From positions 186,001 to 250,000 of the forward strand of contig JBBHKE010000354.1 of assembly GCA_037447655.1 (NCBI GenBank): DNA of 64,000 nt, given 5' to 3'. Origin of the DNA: Zygnema cylindricum (taxonomy: Eukaryota; Streptophyta; Zygnematophyceae; Zygnematales; Zygnemataceae). Below the pieces are notes generated by a model. That model ran no database searches, was not told the origin of the DNA, and saw only the letters and a program-made list of their open reading frames with translations. The translations under genes and the position numbers were made by a program. Below, one piece after another: positions 46,584 through 58,193 of this stretch; position 1 is the first letter of the stretch, and every line of letters starts with the position of its first letter.

Positions 46584-46971
46584 GTTATGCTTTGTTACCT
46601 TGGTTAGGATGGTGAGTGGCTACTAGCTTTCAAAAAATTAGATATTTTAAGTATAACTGTAGGACGTAAATATTTCAAAGTTAGAAACTTGTTCTATTAA
46701 GTTATGCTTTAGCATTTTGATATCTTTGACTGAGAGTTTTCTCTCAAATTCGTTTGCTGATTTCTTTGTAAATTTGCACTAGTGTTTTTCTTTGTATTAT
46801 CTGCATTATGTCATATTTGTAAGCCATTAAGTTACTTGATTTGTCTTTGGCTGTGATCCAAGGTTGTATATTTTCTTTATCACTTATCAGAGCTTATTGC
46901 TTGTCTTAATTCTGTGATGACTACTCTTACCTTATCGTCATTTTCAATGGGTATAGTCTCCACAAAACAAA
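46400..46971 (+). repeat. Partial family-H2 LTR P2 with gag start
   Basis: Plus-strand LTR sequence lacking its 5' part (overlaps the end of R2), matching C7's LTR (GACATACCTTGACATATT, GATGTATGGCTG) and ending with a gag start (ATG at 46917, MTTLTLSSFSMG) and CACAAAACAAAA. Directly after it comes the family-B RT text GACAATACCATTGAGAG. Confidence 0.65.
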
Positions 46972-48382
46972 AGACAATACCATTGAGAGATATAAAGCTT
47001 GGTTGGAAGTAGAGGAGTTCATCCAAAAAGAAGGGATAGATTATGAGGAAACTTTTGTTATGGTGGTTTGGTTCCCATCGAAAGGATTCTCCACAGTCAA
47101 GCGATAGCAGAAGACATGGAAATACAACAGATGGATATTAAGACCACCTTGCTCAACGGTAAGCTAAAGGAAGAAATCTTCATGCGGTAACTAGAGGGGA
47201 TTGTAAAGGAAACAGAGGAGAGCAAAGTCTACAGACTAATAAAGTCCTTTTATGGACTCAAGCAAGCTCCCAGACAATAGAATAAGAAACTAGATAAGTT
47301 TCTCACAGGTACGAGATATATCTGGATCAGTTCTAACCATTCTATTTATATGTTTGAGGATGAGAATGGTGTTTTTTATAGTGCAATTTATGTGGGTGAT
47401 TTGTTGAAGTTAAGTAAGTCTATGGAAAAGATCAATAAGTTAAAGAAAGATTTTTGAAGAAGATTTGGCATGAAGGATTTAGGGGAGGTGAGATACATCT
47501 TGGGAACACAAATGGAAAGAAATAGAGGGAAAAATATTATCTAACTTACTCATAAAAAATATATAAGGAATCTTGAGAAATTCCATATGGAAAAGGCAAA
47601 ATTTTGTACCACTCCCATAGACTAGAGGAAAGTAAATGATGGGAATGTAGGAGTGATAATCTTAGTTAATCAGATGAGTCCAAAAGTCATAATAGTTTAT
47701 AAAATCTATTCCATATAAGTAAGTTGTAGGAAGCTTAATCTACTTTATAAAATGTAATAGGGTAGACATATCGATAGCAAATGGTGTCATCAGTAGGAGT
47801 CTTAATGGTCCTAGGAAGAGAGACTGGGAGGCAGCCAAGAGAGTCATGAAATATCTGGTGGTAACCACGGATTTCTGGTTGCATTAGCGAGGGGAGAACA
47901 CTAACATCACTACTTGGAGTGATGACAGTTATGAAGATGCACCTATGAGAAGTTGTACTTCTTAGAATGTGTTGTATGTGGGGGAAGGTGCTTGTTGTTG
48001 GAGTAGCAAACAACAAAAGGTGGTTGCTCAATCCATTATAGAGGCTGAGTACATGGCCTCTTCTTCTGCTGTGAAAAAGTTAATGTGGATCAAGTCATTG
48101 TTGCAAGAACAGGGGTACATGAAAAATGGTGTGCATCAAGTTTTCTATGATAATGAGGCTGCCATTGCAATTGGAGCCAAGCTAAAACATCATTTTAAAG
48201 CTAAACATTTGGACATAAGATTGAGTTTTGTTAGGGAAAAGGTTAAAAACAAAATTGTGAATCTTGTGCATAGGGTTGATGGGGAAATGGTAGCTGATAT
48301 GATGACCAAACCTGTGCCCTCTCCCAAGTTAAAATATTGTAGAAAAAAGTGTGGGTTAAAAGAGAAGTTAAAGTTAGACTAG
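46972..48382 (+). pseudogene. Copia C6 (family B): RT and RNase H half
   Basis: Begins at the codons for D-N-T-I-E-R-Y-K-A of RT, exactly where C3 stops. RT blocks: MDIKTTLLNGKLKEE-like, FYGLKQAPRQ, and the active site as IYVGDLLKLSKSM, where the first catalytic Asp of YVDD has become Gly. RNase H: TWSDDSYEDAPMRSC, CCWSSKQQKVVAQS, IIEAEYMASSSAVKKLMW, FYDNEAAIAIGAK. It ends at a TAG (48380-48382) after KEKLKLD. Frameshifts near 47100, 47455 and 47880. Confidence 0.85.
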
Positions 48383-48395
48383 ATAATAATGGGAG

Positions 48396-49080
48396 AGTTG
48401 AAATCACTATATTTAAGGAGTATTTTCTTCGTCTGAGTAGACTAATAAAAAGAGCAAAAGCATAGGCAGCCTGCCTCCACCTTCTCTCTCTAGCCCCCAT
48501 CTTTGTTGTAGTAACTGAAAGAAAGATAGAGTGGTGGAGTCATGGCAGCCTCAGCTCCATAGGCAATACTGAAGAGTGACAAAAGTCACTCTCACCAAAA
48601 AGGTGAGTTCGGCAGGACTCGAACCTCCGACTGACAGAAGGAGGCGTAGCCGTCAGCTTTAATCAATCTATCGTAGGAGTTCGTTAGACTACATAGGGTT
48701 TGACTCTTATTTAAACAGAGTTTAGGAAATCTAATCCGAATAGAAAACATGGAGGCCATTTAACATATAGTGTGAACATGAATCTGCACAAAACAAATGT
48801 ACCGGACATCTGTTTTGACGGCTAATATTAAAAGTCGGTTTGGATTCGACGGCTTATATCATCGCTGAGATCCCGAAATGGCCGCTCTGGTGGTTTTTTG
48901 GGCGTGACATGACCTGGCGCCACGTGGCAAGATAACATTAAGAAGCGAGAATCTTGAGGAGCATGAGGACAAGTCCAGAGGAGACAGACTTCCACTCCAT
49001 GGCCTTGTTGTACACTGGCCGTACAGAAAGGACATTAGCTATTGTGCCTTTATGTACTCTACATTCTTTTGATTGGTTTG
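48396..49080 (+). repeat. 3' LTR of C6, first part (interrupted by C7)
   Basis: Starts after GGGAG with (A)GTTGAAATCAC where TG is expected and aligns with the family-B LTRs of C2 and S3. C7 interrupts it at 49080 with a GTTTG target duplication, and it resumes at 56283 and ends at 56586 (ATTACA). Confidence 0.7.
48600..48700 (-). other. tRNA-like / Pol III promoter-like segment in the family-B LTR
   Basis: On the minus strand, GGTTCGAGTCC (48625-48615) is an exact Pol III B box, and TAGTCTAACGAA (48691-48680) resembles an A box ~55 bp upstream. CTGAC and GTCAG could pair as an anticodon-like stem. The acceptor arm does not pair, so it is not an intact tRNA gene. The same position in S3 reads GGATCAAATCC and in C2 TGATCAAATCT. 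It is always antisense to the LTR. Confidence 0.4.
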
Positions 49081-49946
49081 TGTTGTTTTAAGAAAGCTTT
49101 AGTCCTCTCTATGCCTAAGCTGTGAGGGAGAGAGATTTGTTCAGGACTTAAGTTATTTTAAGTTGAGTCAGTTTGCGATCTTACCAAAATTAGTGTGACA
49201 ATGAAGTTGGGAGTTCACAGTTCATTCACACTTGGGACAGGCATCGTCACTTGAGAGAAATGCGTGAGGATGTCTTCCGTGGACGTACGAAAATTCGACA
49301 GGACCACGGGACTTCGTGAAGTCAGTTCAACGGTGCCAAATCCTCTAATCGGACGGCTGACAGCCGCCGCCAATTAATACTGACGAGACGTGACTAGATC
49401 ACTAACACTTTATGTTGTCTGAACTTTGGTGTAAATATTTGGAAGAACATAAATTTGTCTATAGTGAATTAGTTGTTTAGTGTGAGAATGTGGTTTATGA
49501 AAGTGTTGAGAATGTTGATTATGACATACCTTCAATACACAAGTATACTAACAGTATTTGTTGTGTTAGAATGTTAGATGTATGGCTAGAATGCCTCCAT
49601 ACAGCTTATTGTAGTTTCGGTGTATAGAAGTAGGACTTAGTGAATTTGATTCATTAGGAACAAATGATATGAAAATTTTACACTCAGTTTTATGTAATTT
49701 CATTTCTGAATATCTCACAGATCTGAAAGTGGAATTAGATGAAATTTTTTGTGTGTGTTTCTTTGTATGTTATATAAACTGTTGTCAATTTTTTGAACCA
49801 TTAAAATCTTGTACTGAAAGTTATAGTTTGTCAAAGTTGCTGTTCAGCCATCGGTCTTTGTGGAAGCTTCCTCTCTTGATTTGTTCTACAATGACAACAA
49901 CTTCATCTTCTTCATCTTCAGTGGCTGCAGTTCTCTCAAAACAACA
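49081..49946 (+). repeat. 5' LTR of C7 (866 bp)
   Basis: TGTTGTTTTAAGAAAGC to CTCAAAACAACA. The gag ATG at 49891 lies inside it, 56 bp before the end. The following GGTCACGGGCC (49947-49957) is the half-tRNA primer-binding site with two changes from the C5 version. Confidence 0.9.
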
Positions 49947-52705
49947 GGTCACGGGCCTGCATTCACAAATTCCGATCTTTGGTGGACACGAATGTTGTGT
50001 TTTAAAAACTTTCGTACTTAGTAAAAGGGTTAATAAGAGAGGGATTAGTACTTATAATAATCTTTAGTGTAAAACACTTTAGTACTGACCACTAACAGTG
50101 TTACAGTAGTATAAGGATAAAACAGTGTACTATACTTCTACAGTGACAAACGTCGGCATATGAGGACTTTGAAGGTATTTTGGAATGGCGCAGACACTCA
50201 CATTCACGTGTCGCATATCAAACGAGCAAATTCGCAGAATCGGACGGACGAAGTTTTCCGGAAAATGTACTGTACGAAATCAATATGGAACATTGATTTG
50301 AATCGTGTTGACAAACGCGATTCGTACAAGACCACAAGTGACGAAACATGCCGTACGCACTCAAGTGTTTCGTACCGCACAGCAACAATCGGCTGGACGT
50401 ATATGAACTATGCTACAATACATGACAAAGAAAGAGCGGCGGATACGAATCGAGTCTACGGACTCGATTCAAAATGGGACCACATTGGGATAGTGATTTG
50501 GACGCGTGTCGTCCACGGCGAATATTTACTTTACATCTAACGGTGATCCGCAAATTCGGAGCTTACTTGTACCGACGCTTGGACAGATTAGCAAATTGCT
50601 GACTAAGCAAGTGACACAGTTTATGTACAAATCCTATTTGTAAATATCTAAAACAACGTTAATTTGTATGTTGTGAATTACTTTTTAGTGTTGCAATTGT
50701 GAAATTAGATAAAAGTCATAATTAGGGTTTGGACGTACCAACGGTACATTAGATGTACCGTTGACGTACATTGTCTTTATTTGAGTACACTAATAAATTA
50801 CACGTGAAGCTATTTCATTATTTTAGGTCTCAGTAGATAACTTTGTGAGTATAAACTTGTAGGACTTAGTTCATTCTATCATCAGCTGAATTTATCAAAG
50901 TAATGGTAGACTTTTTTTCTGCATCTTTGACCTATCAATGTGATCACTGTGATTGATATCTGGATATGAAACTTTGTGTGTATGGTCTATGATATAGAAA
51001 CTATATGGTTGTGTAGTTTCATTCTGCTTTGCTGTATTTGTAGAATTCAGTGAGAGATTTAATTGGTTAGTTTGATAAGCTGTTAACTGTTTTTTAGGAA
51101 ACTCTAGAGCTCATAACTTTTGGATTCCTTTGTGGATCAGGCTGTTATTTTGGGAAGTTATAGTGTCTAGTATATACTACATATTGGTGTAGTTTGAGGT
51201 TATTCTCTATATTGTGAATTTATCGGTGTTGTCTGAAACACAACTGTTTTGGGGTCTTTTTTGGGGTAGTATGTGGGTTTCTTTCGTGAGTAATCCACGG
51301 CTGAAATAGGCCAAGGACAACAACGAATATCTGTATTGGGCAGATTTGGTTAAGTCTTACTTGAAGCAAGTGAAACTTATTGATGTGCTGAATGGATCAC
51401 TAGCAGAATATGATGCCAGCTTCGATCACAAAAATGACTAGGCTTTGCATTTAGTAAAGCTTATGATATCAAAATGATTGCATATGACATATATTAATGT
51501 AACAACGGCATCAAAATTGTGGGATGCATTGAAATATTCGTATGTTAAAGCTAGTGACCAGCATGAGATTATAATTGTTGGTCAGATCTATGAGTATAAG
51601 TTCACAGGTGGTAGCACGGTGGAATACACTAATCAGTTTTGAATGTTACTGTCAGAAAATGTATGTTATGAGAGGACTTTCTCCCCTTATCATCAGGCCA
51701 TGATTCTCCTAAAGGGGCTTAAAAATTAATATAAAGGAGCCTCAGATAAAATGAAAAAATTGTCTAAACCTCTTTGAAATTTGCAAACAGCTATAGAGTT
51801 TATCTTGGCCGAAGAGGCTACTCAAATAGTTTTAGGATTTGGAAAACTAGCCGTAGCATTTACAACTCAGTTTCAGAGGGAAAGTAGATATCAAGGGAAT
51901 CACTTTAATCCTCAGTTTGAGAAATGTGTTTATTGCTATAGTGAAGGTCACTCCTTCACAGCTTGTCTTTTGTATATAAAAGCTCTTGAAACAGGTACCT
52001 TTCGGAAAAGATGAAGACACCGCGGACCTCCCATTTCCGAAAAACCTCCGAATTAATTTGTTGCCTTTTTAGCGGAGGATACGCAATTGGAGAAGAAAAA
52101 GACAGAGGAAACGACACCTGATTTGATCAGTCTTCTGAAAAATGATGACAAAGAGTTCTTTGCTCTTGCCAAAATTGACATGATGGAAGGAGAAAAGGAC
52201 CTCGTATGGATAATGGATTCAAGTAGCTCTTCACACATGTGCTTGAACAAGTCTTGGTTTAAGAAGATGTCTTCTAATCCTTTACGTTAGATCTTTTATG
52301 CTTCTGGCTATGCCGTTAAATCAAATGCGAAAGGAAACATAGATCTGTATTGTGTGATAGATGGAAAGGTTGTTAAGAGAACTTTGTATGATGTCTTGTA
52401 TGATTCAAAGTTAAAAAAAAAATGTTTTCTACGTCTGAAGCAGAAAGCAAAGGCTTTCAGGTTCTTAGAAAAATTGCAAGAAAATAGTGAGCAAGAATGG
52501 AAGAGTAGCTGTAGTAGGAACTAGAGAACCAAACTTTTTGTACCGCATGGACCTGGATAATAAAATTGATTTTGCGTACTCCAGTGTCCAATGTGATAAT
52601 GTTTTGTGGTTTAAAAGGCTTGGTCATGTGTATCATGAGAGACTTACTAAGATGACAAAGCATGATACGATAAAGGGAATTAAGCTTGGTTAACATGAGT
52701 CTCAT
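49891..52705 (+). pseudogene. C7 gag and protease, interrupted by S2
   Basis: gag starts MTTTSSSSSSVAAVLSKQQ and reads through HSQIPIFGGHE at 49992, then S2 intervenes. The frame resumes with YLYWADLVKSYLKQV at 51328. Zinc knuckle CVYCYSEGHSFTAC at about 51929-51970 fits CX2CX4HX4C. Protease reads MDSSSSSHMC near 52215, with Gly of DSGAS changed to Ser. Several TAG/TGA/TAA stops and a frameshift near 52420 and 52690. Confidence 0.8.
49993..51322 (+). mobile_element. Solo LTR S2 inside C7 gag
   Basis: Begins TGTTGTGTTTTAAAAAC and ends GGCCAAGGACAACA, flanked on both sides by ACGAA (49988-49992 and 51323-51327), a perfect 5-bp target duplication. The gag frame on either side joins after removal of the insert and one duplication copy. 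3' end and terminal sequence are shared with S1. The short open frame at 50160-50540 lies within the LTR and is not a gene. Confidence 0.95.
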
Positions 52706-53191
52706 GTGTGTGATGGTTGTGCTCTAAGAAAGCTTCATAAGCTTCCCCTATCACAAATTTATGATCATCGAGCCACAGATCTCCTTGGTATTATTCACTC
52801 TGATGTCTTCGGCCCTTCCAAAGTTCCCTCTCTTGGTGGCAGCCGCTTCTTTGTCACCTTTACAGACGATTACTCCCGATATAGTCGCCTATTTTTCATC
52901 AAGGAGAAGGGAGAAGTCTTCACTCACTTTAAGCACTACAAAATCTGGGCGGAGAAACTTCACGGCAAATCTATTCTTGCTTTGCGAACGGATAACGGTG
53001 GAGAGTATGTATCTCATGCATTTGCTGATTTTTTGAAAGAGAATGGCATCTCTCGTGAATTTACTGCTCCGTACACAATGGAACAAAATGGTGTTGCCGA
53101 GAGACTTAATCGGACTTTGACTGAATGTGCTCGATCTATCATGGCCGATAAAGGTGTGGATCCAAAGTTATGGGGGCAAGCTTTTCATTCT

Positions 53192-53259
53192 GCTTCCTAC
53201 ATCAAAAAATAGAGTGGAAACTCGAGCTTCCTACATCAAAAAATAGAGTGGAAACTCGA
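53192..53259. repeat. 34-bp tandem duplication in C7 integrase
   Basis: GCTTCCTACATCAAAAAATA... occurs at 53192-53225 and again at 53226-53259, identical. It shifts the frame. Confidence 0.95.
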
Positions 53260-54846
53260 GCTGTTAGGGGTAAGACACCATATGAAGTGTGGACCGGTAG
53301 AAAGCCAAATGTAGTCAATTTAGAGTTTTGGGTAGCAAATGTTTTATCTTGGATAATCTTCCTAATTGGAAGCTTAGTCCAATTTGTATACCTGGTGTCT
53401 TTTTAGGCTATGATGATGAATTTGCACGCTATAGAGTGTATAATCTTCAAAGAGGATGCCTTCAAACACCAAAAAATATTCAGATTAAAGAAGAAAGTCA
53501 ACCTGTTGACGTTTTTAGCATGGATGCAGCTGAAAGGAATGAAAAAATACAAGAGTATATCATTCTTGAGCAGGTACCTTTTACTCCATCCTCTTATGTT
53601 TCTTCTACCTCTCTTCCAAATGCCTCTGGGCCGTCTAATACTCCTTCTAGAGCTGCTCGTTCAGTTGATGCTCCTCCCAATACACGCCTTGTGCGGCAAG
53701 CTAGGGAACCAACAGTTCCCGCGTCAGATTTTCCGGGGGGAAGAAGGCAAAGCAGTCGCCTTCGAGGCGACCGAGTGGAGAGTGATTTTTCTGCAAGCAA
53801 AAGGGAGCCACTTACTATTCATGAAGCTTTTTCCGTTCCTGAAAGCGATCATTGGATCTCGGCTGCAAATGAAGAGATAAAGTCAACTATGGAAGCCCAA
53901 ACTTGGGAACTTGTGGAGCTCCCACCGAACCGGAAAGCTATTGATTCTAAGTGGGTCTTTAAATTAAATTTGAATCCTGCTAATACAATTGAGAGATATA
54001 AAGCTAGACTCGTCCCTAAGGGATTTAGCCAAAAGCAGGGAATTGATTATGAAAAGACCTTCTCTCTTGTGGTTCGCTTTTCTATTGTTAGAGTTTTGCT
54101 ATCTCTTGCTGCAATAGAGGATATGGAATTGCATCAGATGGATGTTAAAACGCCTTTCTTGCATGGTGATTTAGAGGAAGTAATTTATATAAAGCAGCTA
54201 GAGATGTATGCAGAAAAAGGGAAAGAAAATCTGGTATGTAAACTGTTGAAGTCCTTGTATGGTCTATAACAAGCTCCGAGACAATGTAACCTGAAATTTG
54301 ATGAGTTTTTAACCAATCTTCGCTTTGCCAAGATTAGTTCAGATCACTCAGTCTATATAATGCAAGGTGATGATGGAGTGGTTTCTGTGGCTGTTTATGT
54401 AGATGATTTGATATTGATTAGCAAATCCATCAATGAGATTGATAAAATAAATACAGCTCTGAATTCCCGGTTTGAAATGAAAGACTTGGGTGAGGCTAAG
54501 TATATTTTAGGAAGTCAAGTAGAAATAAAAAAGAAACATAAAATTATTTTTGTAACTCAAAAAGAAGGAATCACGAACATGTTAGAAAAGTTTGGCATGT
54601 CAAAAGCAAAGGGGAGTGCCACTCCAATGGAATTCAAGCAGAAATTGGACGATAGGGAAATGAATTGTGGTGTTTTAGTTGATGATTTCTTTGATTAAAG
54701 GGAGGCATATTCTATGTCCTCTATTCCTTACAAGCAGATTGTCGGAAGCCTCATTTATTTCATGAACTCTACTCGTCCCGACATCGCAGCAACGGTTGGA
54801 GCCTTGAGCCGAAGCCTTCAAAATCCAAGAAAGTCGGACTATGAGT

Positions 54847-54904
54847 CAGCAAAGAGAGTTCTTCGTTATATGAGGCAGCAAAGAGAGTTCTTCGTTATCT
54901 TGCA
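54847..54904. repeat. 29-bp tandem duplication in C7 RNase H region
   Basis: CAGCAAAGAGAGTTCTTCGT begins at 54847 and again at 54876. It shifts the frame at the conserved AKRVLRY block. Confidence 0.9.
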
Positions 54905-55434
54905 AGACCTCGAAATCTTAGACTCTCACTAGGTGGAGAGGAAGTCAAAATTCATACATGGAGCGATGCGATATTTGGAAATATGCCTAGCCAAAAAATC
55001 CACCACCAGATACATTTTGAAGATCAGAAGTGAAACTTGCTGCTAGAGCACTAAACTTTAGAAGGTAACAACTCAGTCTACCATGGAGGCTGAGTACATG
55101 GCTGCCAGCTCGGCAGTTAATGAGTTACTTTGGAAAAAGTCTCTTTTCAAGAGCTTCTCTTTATGGAATCTGGACCACAGATAGTGTGGTGTGACAATAA
55201 GGCAGCAATCGCTATTGCATGTAATCCCAGTCATCACTTTAAGAGTAAGCACATTGATATCAAGCTACATTTGGTAAGAGAAAAGGTGATGGGAAAAGTT
55301 CTGAAGTTGAGTTATTTACCAGATGAGCAAATGGTGGCTAATATGATAAGGAAACCCTTACATGCTCCCAAATTGAAGTTTTGTAGAGAGGCATGTGGAT
55401 TGAGTGACTAGCGAAGTCTAAAGCTTTAGGGGAG

Positions 55435-56277
55435 TGTTGTTTTTATAAATCTTTAGTCCTCTCTATGCCTCAGCTGTGAGCGAGAGAGAGTTGTTCCGGA
55501 CTTAAGTTGATTTTGGTTGAGTCCGGTTCTGTGCTTACCAAAATTAGTGTGATAGTGAAGTTGGTAGTTCACGGTTCATTCACACTTGGGACACGCGTCG
55601 TCACTTGAGAGAAATGCGTAAGTATGTCTTCTGTGGACATACGGAAATTCGGTTGGACCACGAGACTTCGTGAAGTCAATTATACGGTGCCAAATCCTGT
55701 AATCAAACGGCTGACAGCCGCCGCCAACAAATACTGACGAGGCGTGACTAGATCACTATCACTTTATGTTGTCTGATCTTTGGTGTAAATATTTGGTAGA
55801 ACAAAATTTTGTCTGTAGTGAATTAGTTGTTTAGTGTTGAGAATGTGGTTTATGACATACCTTCAGTACACAGGTATACTCATAGTATTTGTTGTGTTAG
55901 AATGTTAGATGTATGGCTGGAATGCCTCTGTACAGCTTAGTGTAGTTTCGGTGTATAGAAGTAAGACTTACTGAATTTGATTCTTTAGGAACAAATGATA
56001 TGAAAACTTTACACTCATTTTAATGTAATTTTATTTCTAAAGATCTCAAAGATTTGTTAGGAGAATTAGATGAAATTTTGAGTGTGTGTTTCTTTGTATG
56101 TTATCTTCTTTGTGGTTAATTTTAAGGACCTGTTTAATGCTGTACCGAAAGTTATAGTCTTTCAAATTTGCTGTTCAGCCATCGGTCTTTGTGGAAACTT
56201 CCTCTCTTGATTTGTTCTACATTGACTACTGCTGCATCTTATTCATCTTAAGTGCCTGCAGTTGTCTTAGAACAACA
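55435..56277 (+). repeat. 3' LTR of C7 (843 bp)
   Basis: TGTTGTTTTTATAAATC to TTAGAACAACA. It matches the 5' LTR over its length, including the gag-start region, where ATG has become TTG (about 56220). Confidence 0.9.
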
Positions 56278-56282
56278 GTTTG

Positions 56283-56586
56283 TACTTCAATAGATAGGGG
56301 TTGTGAGATGGGTTTAGGACTTAGGGTATTTAGTAGGTCGCTGCATCTCTCCCAACAAACTTGTATAAATATTGGCATCTTTGCCACTTCATAACTAATC
56401 GCTTAATTAGGTGTTTTGAGTGATTATTTTTGTTGCAGACTCAAGGGAGTCGAAACTACATAGGGAAGAAATCAGATTGTCTGTTTGCGTGCTTGGGTAT
56501 TAGTGGTCTTAGTTGAAAAGGGGTTAGTCAAAAACTATCTAAAGGCTTCTTGAATTCAATAGTTCAATGGGGGGCACAGAATTACA
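56283..56586 (+). repeat. 3' LTR of C6, second part
   Basis: Resumes after the C7 target duplication. Contains a TATA-like TTGTATAAATATT near 56363 and the GACTCAAGGGAGTC palindrome-like block (about 56438) shared with C2 (plus strand 19100 region) and 43165. Ends CACAGAATTACA. Confidence 0.65.
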
Positions 56587-57253
56587 CCGACTCCTTTAAA
56601 TCAAACGAAAGAAGATTCATTAAATCTGCTCACATTAGCATTAAATTATAAATGGTCAAATATGACCTTTATACATACAAGCTCTCTCACAAAGAGACGA
56701 CCTTAGGCTAATAGGAAGACTCTAAAGTACAAGAAGGCATATTGGCCGATGATATTGTTGTACGTCTATAATACAACATGGCCTTCCAGGTAATGCTTGT
56801 CAAATCGGGAGCCATGGTTCCTCATTCCGTCTTATTTGGTGTGCATTTTTATAATGCCATGTGGCATTTGTGACGTTTTCTTTGAAAGCCGTCGAAAGGT
56901 CAATTACGGATTGGCTGTTGCAACAACGACCATCCGATTAGATATTTATACATGGTTATGATTCCCGTCCGTGCATGAGGCCGTAATGTGAACACATGCC
57001 ATCAGTTCACATGTGGCTCTTTGTCATTTTACTCTGTTAGATAAATTATCCTCTTTGTAGATGTTTATTTCATTAGTGTACCCTATAAATCTAAGGATTC
57101 TATGAAGAGTTTGCAATAAGGCGACACGCTACTTTGCATTATGTAAGACGTAGGATCAAACGTAGGCTAATCCAACCTTTTTTGTTAGAGAGACTTTTTG
57201 TGTCTCTTACCTTAGTTTCCCACCGTGGCCACCAAAGGGGCATCCATGATTTA
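56587..57253. other. Unassigned stretch
   Basis: No coding family or LTR ends recognised. It is downstream of C6 and probably the original flank of that element. Confidence 0.4.
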
Positions 57254-57415
57254 CTTTTCTCTCACTCTCTCTTTCTTTATTATCAAGAGTCTAATATTTT
57301 GAACTACAAATTATCTATTTTCAACACTATTTTCCTTTTCTCTCACACTCTCTTTCTCTACTATCAAAACTCTAACATTGTGAACTACAAATTACCCTTT
57401 TCAACCCTCCCTCTA
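57254..57415. repeat. 81-bp tandem repeat, two diverged copies
   Basis: CTTTTCTCTCAC begins at 57254 and 57335. Both copies run through CTCTCTTTCT, ATCAA, CTAA and TGAACTACAAATTA, with scattered differences. Pyrimidine-rich. Confidence 0.8.
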
Positions 57416-57640
57416 ATGCTTTGATGTTGTCGTGAGGCAACTCGTGTCCTAGAAGAGGAAAAAAAAGCACCAGCAATTGCCATATTAAAAAATACATAAA
57501 GAGGGAACTCTCCCGAAATCCCACAATCGACCAACTTCACAATGAAGCCCCAAGCAAACCAAACACACCCTAGGTGTGCATATTTGCCATAATGTAGATT
57601 ATACAACAAAAAGACCACATGCATATTTTTACAAGGTTCT
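57416..57640. other. Short unassigned flank of C8
   Basis: No feature recognised between the 81-bp repeat and the C8 LTR start. Confidence 0.4.
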
Positions 57641-58193
57641 TGTTGAAAACAAAAATCTTTAGTTCAGTAGACAAGGTCATAAGGGGAGATCCCAGGTTTT
57701 AGAATATATTCCATCTAAGTCAGATATAGTACTAACCTTTGATAGTTCAAAAATAACAGATAGTATAGTATAGTGTATTTTACTTCTGCAAGGACACACA
57801 TCAACAGTTGAAGATGATGCAAGTATTTTGGAGTGACACCGACACCCACATTCGCGTGTCACAAATCATACGGGGGGTTTCGGTGAATCAAACGGACGAC
57901 GACAATACTGAACTTCCATAAAAGCATTGTAAGAGATTGAAAGTAGATCATTAATACAAACTAATTTAACGGACGCGATTAAATTAGGGACGAGAATGAC
58001 TAAATGCGCCGTATGCACTCAAGATGTTTCATACCACTCATCAACATTTATCTGGACTTTTGTGATAAATGTTGACAACGCATCGGCAACATTAATTGTA
58101 CGGAAGATATCTATAAATATTTGGAAAACAAATGGTTAGGGCTTTGTGCATTAGAAAATATTGTTACACTGCTCATTAATGGCAAGTGGTAAT

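Larger units (their letters stand above)
52706..55411 (+). pseudogene. C7 integrase, RT and RNase H
   Basis: Integrase: finger Cys CDGCALRK at 52709, catalytic HSDVFGPSK, RTDNGGEYV and NGVAERLNRT; the D-D-E residues are all present in one 168-residue frame (52706-53212). A 34-bp tandem duplication (53192-53259) breaks the frame, which resumes at 53328 (313 residues) with linker and RT KWVFKLNLN, MDVKTPFLHG. A TAA follows SLYGL at 54267. YVDDLILISKSI (54395) keeps both catalytic Asp. RNase H is broken by a 29-bp duplication (54847-54904) and stops, with WCDNKAAIAI near 55180. It ends at TAG 55409-55411. Confidence 0.85.
49081..56277 (+). mobile_element. Near-complete Ty1/copia element C7 (family H2)
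   Basis: 5' LTR 49081-49946, 3' LTR 55435-56277, polypurine tract AGGGGAG (55428-55434) and a perfect target duplication GTTTG (49076-49080 and 56278-56282). It is inserted in the 3' LTR of C6. It contains solo LTR S2. Coding is complete in domain order but broken by stops, two short tandem duplications and frameshifts. Confidence 0.95.

Noticed and set aside
46887-46900. TTATCAGAGC as a conventional primer-binding site (TGGTATCAGAGC)
   Set aside because: It falls inside LTR P2, which continues past it to the gag start and CAAAA end, as the alignment to C7 shows.
48600-48700. A functional tRNA gene
   Set aside because: B box is perfect, but no acceptor stem pairs and the anticodon loop is too large; recorded as tRNA-like only.
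50160-50540. 126-codon frame inside S2
   Set aside because: Lies wholly within a solo LTR with perfect target duplication; LTR sequence of related elements is non-coding here.
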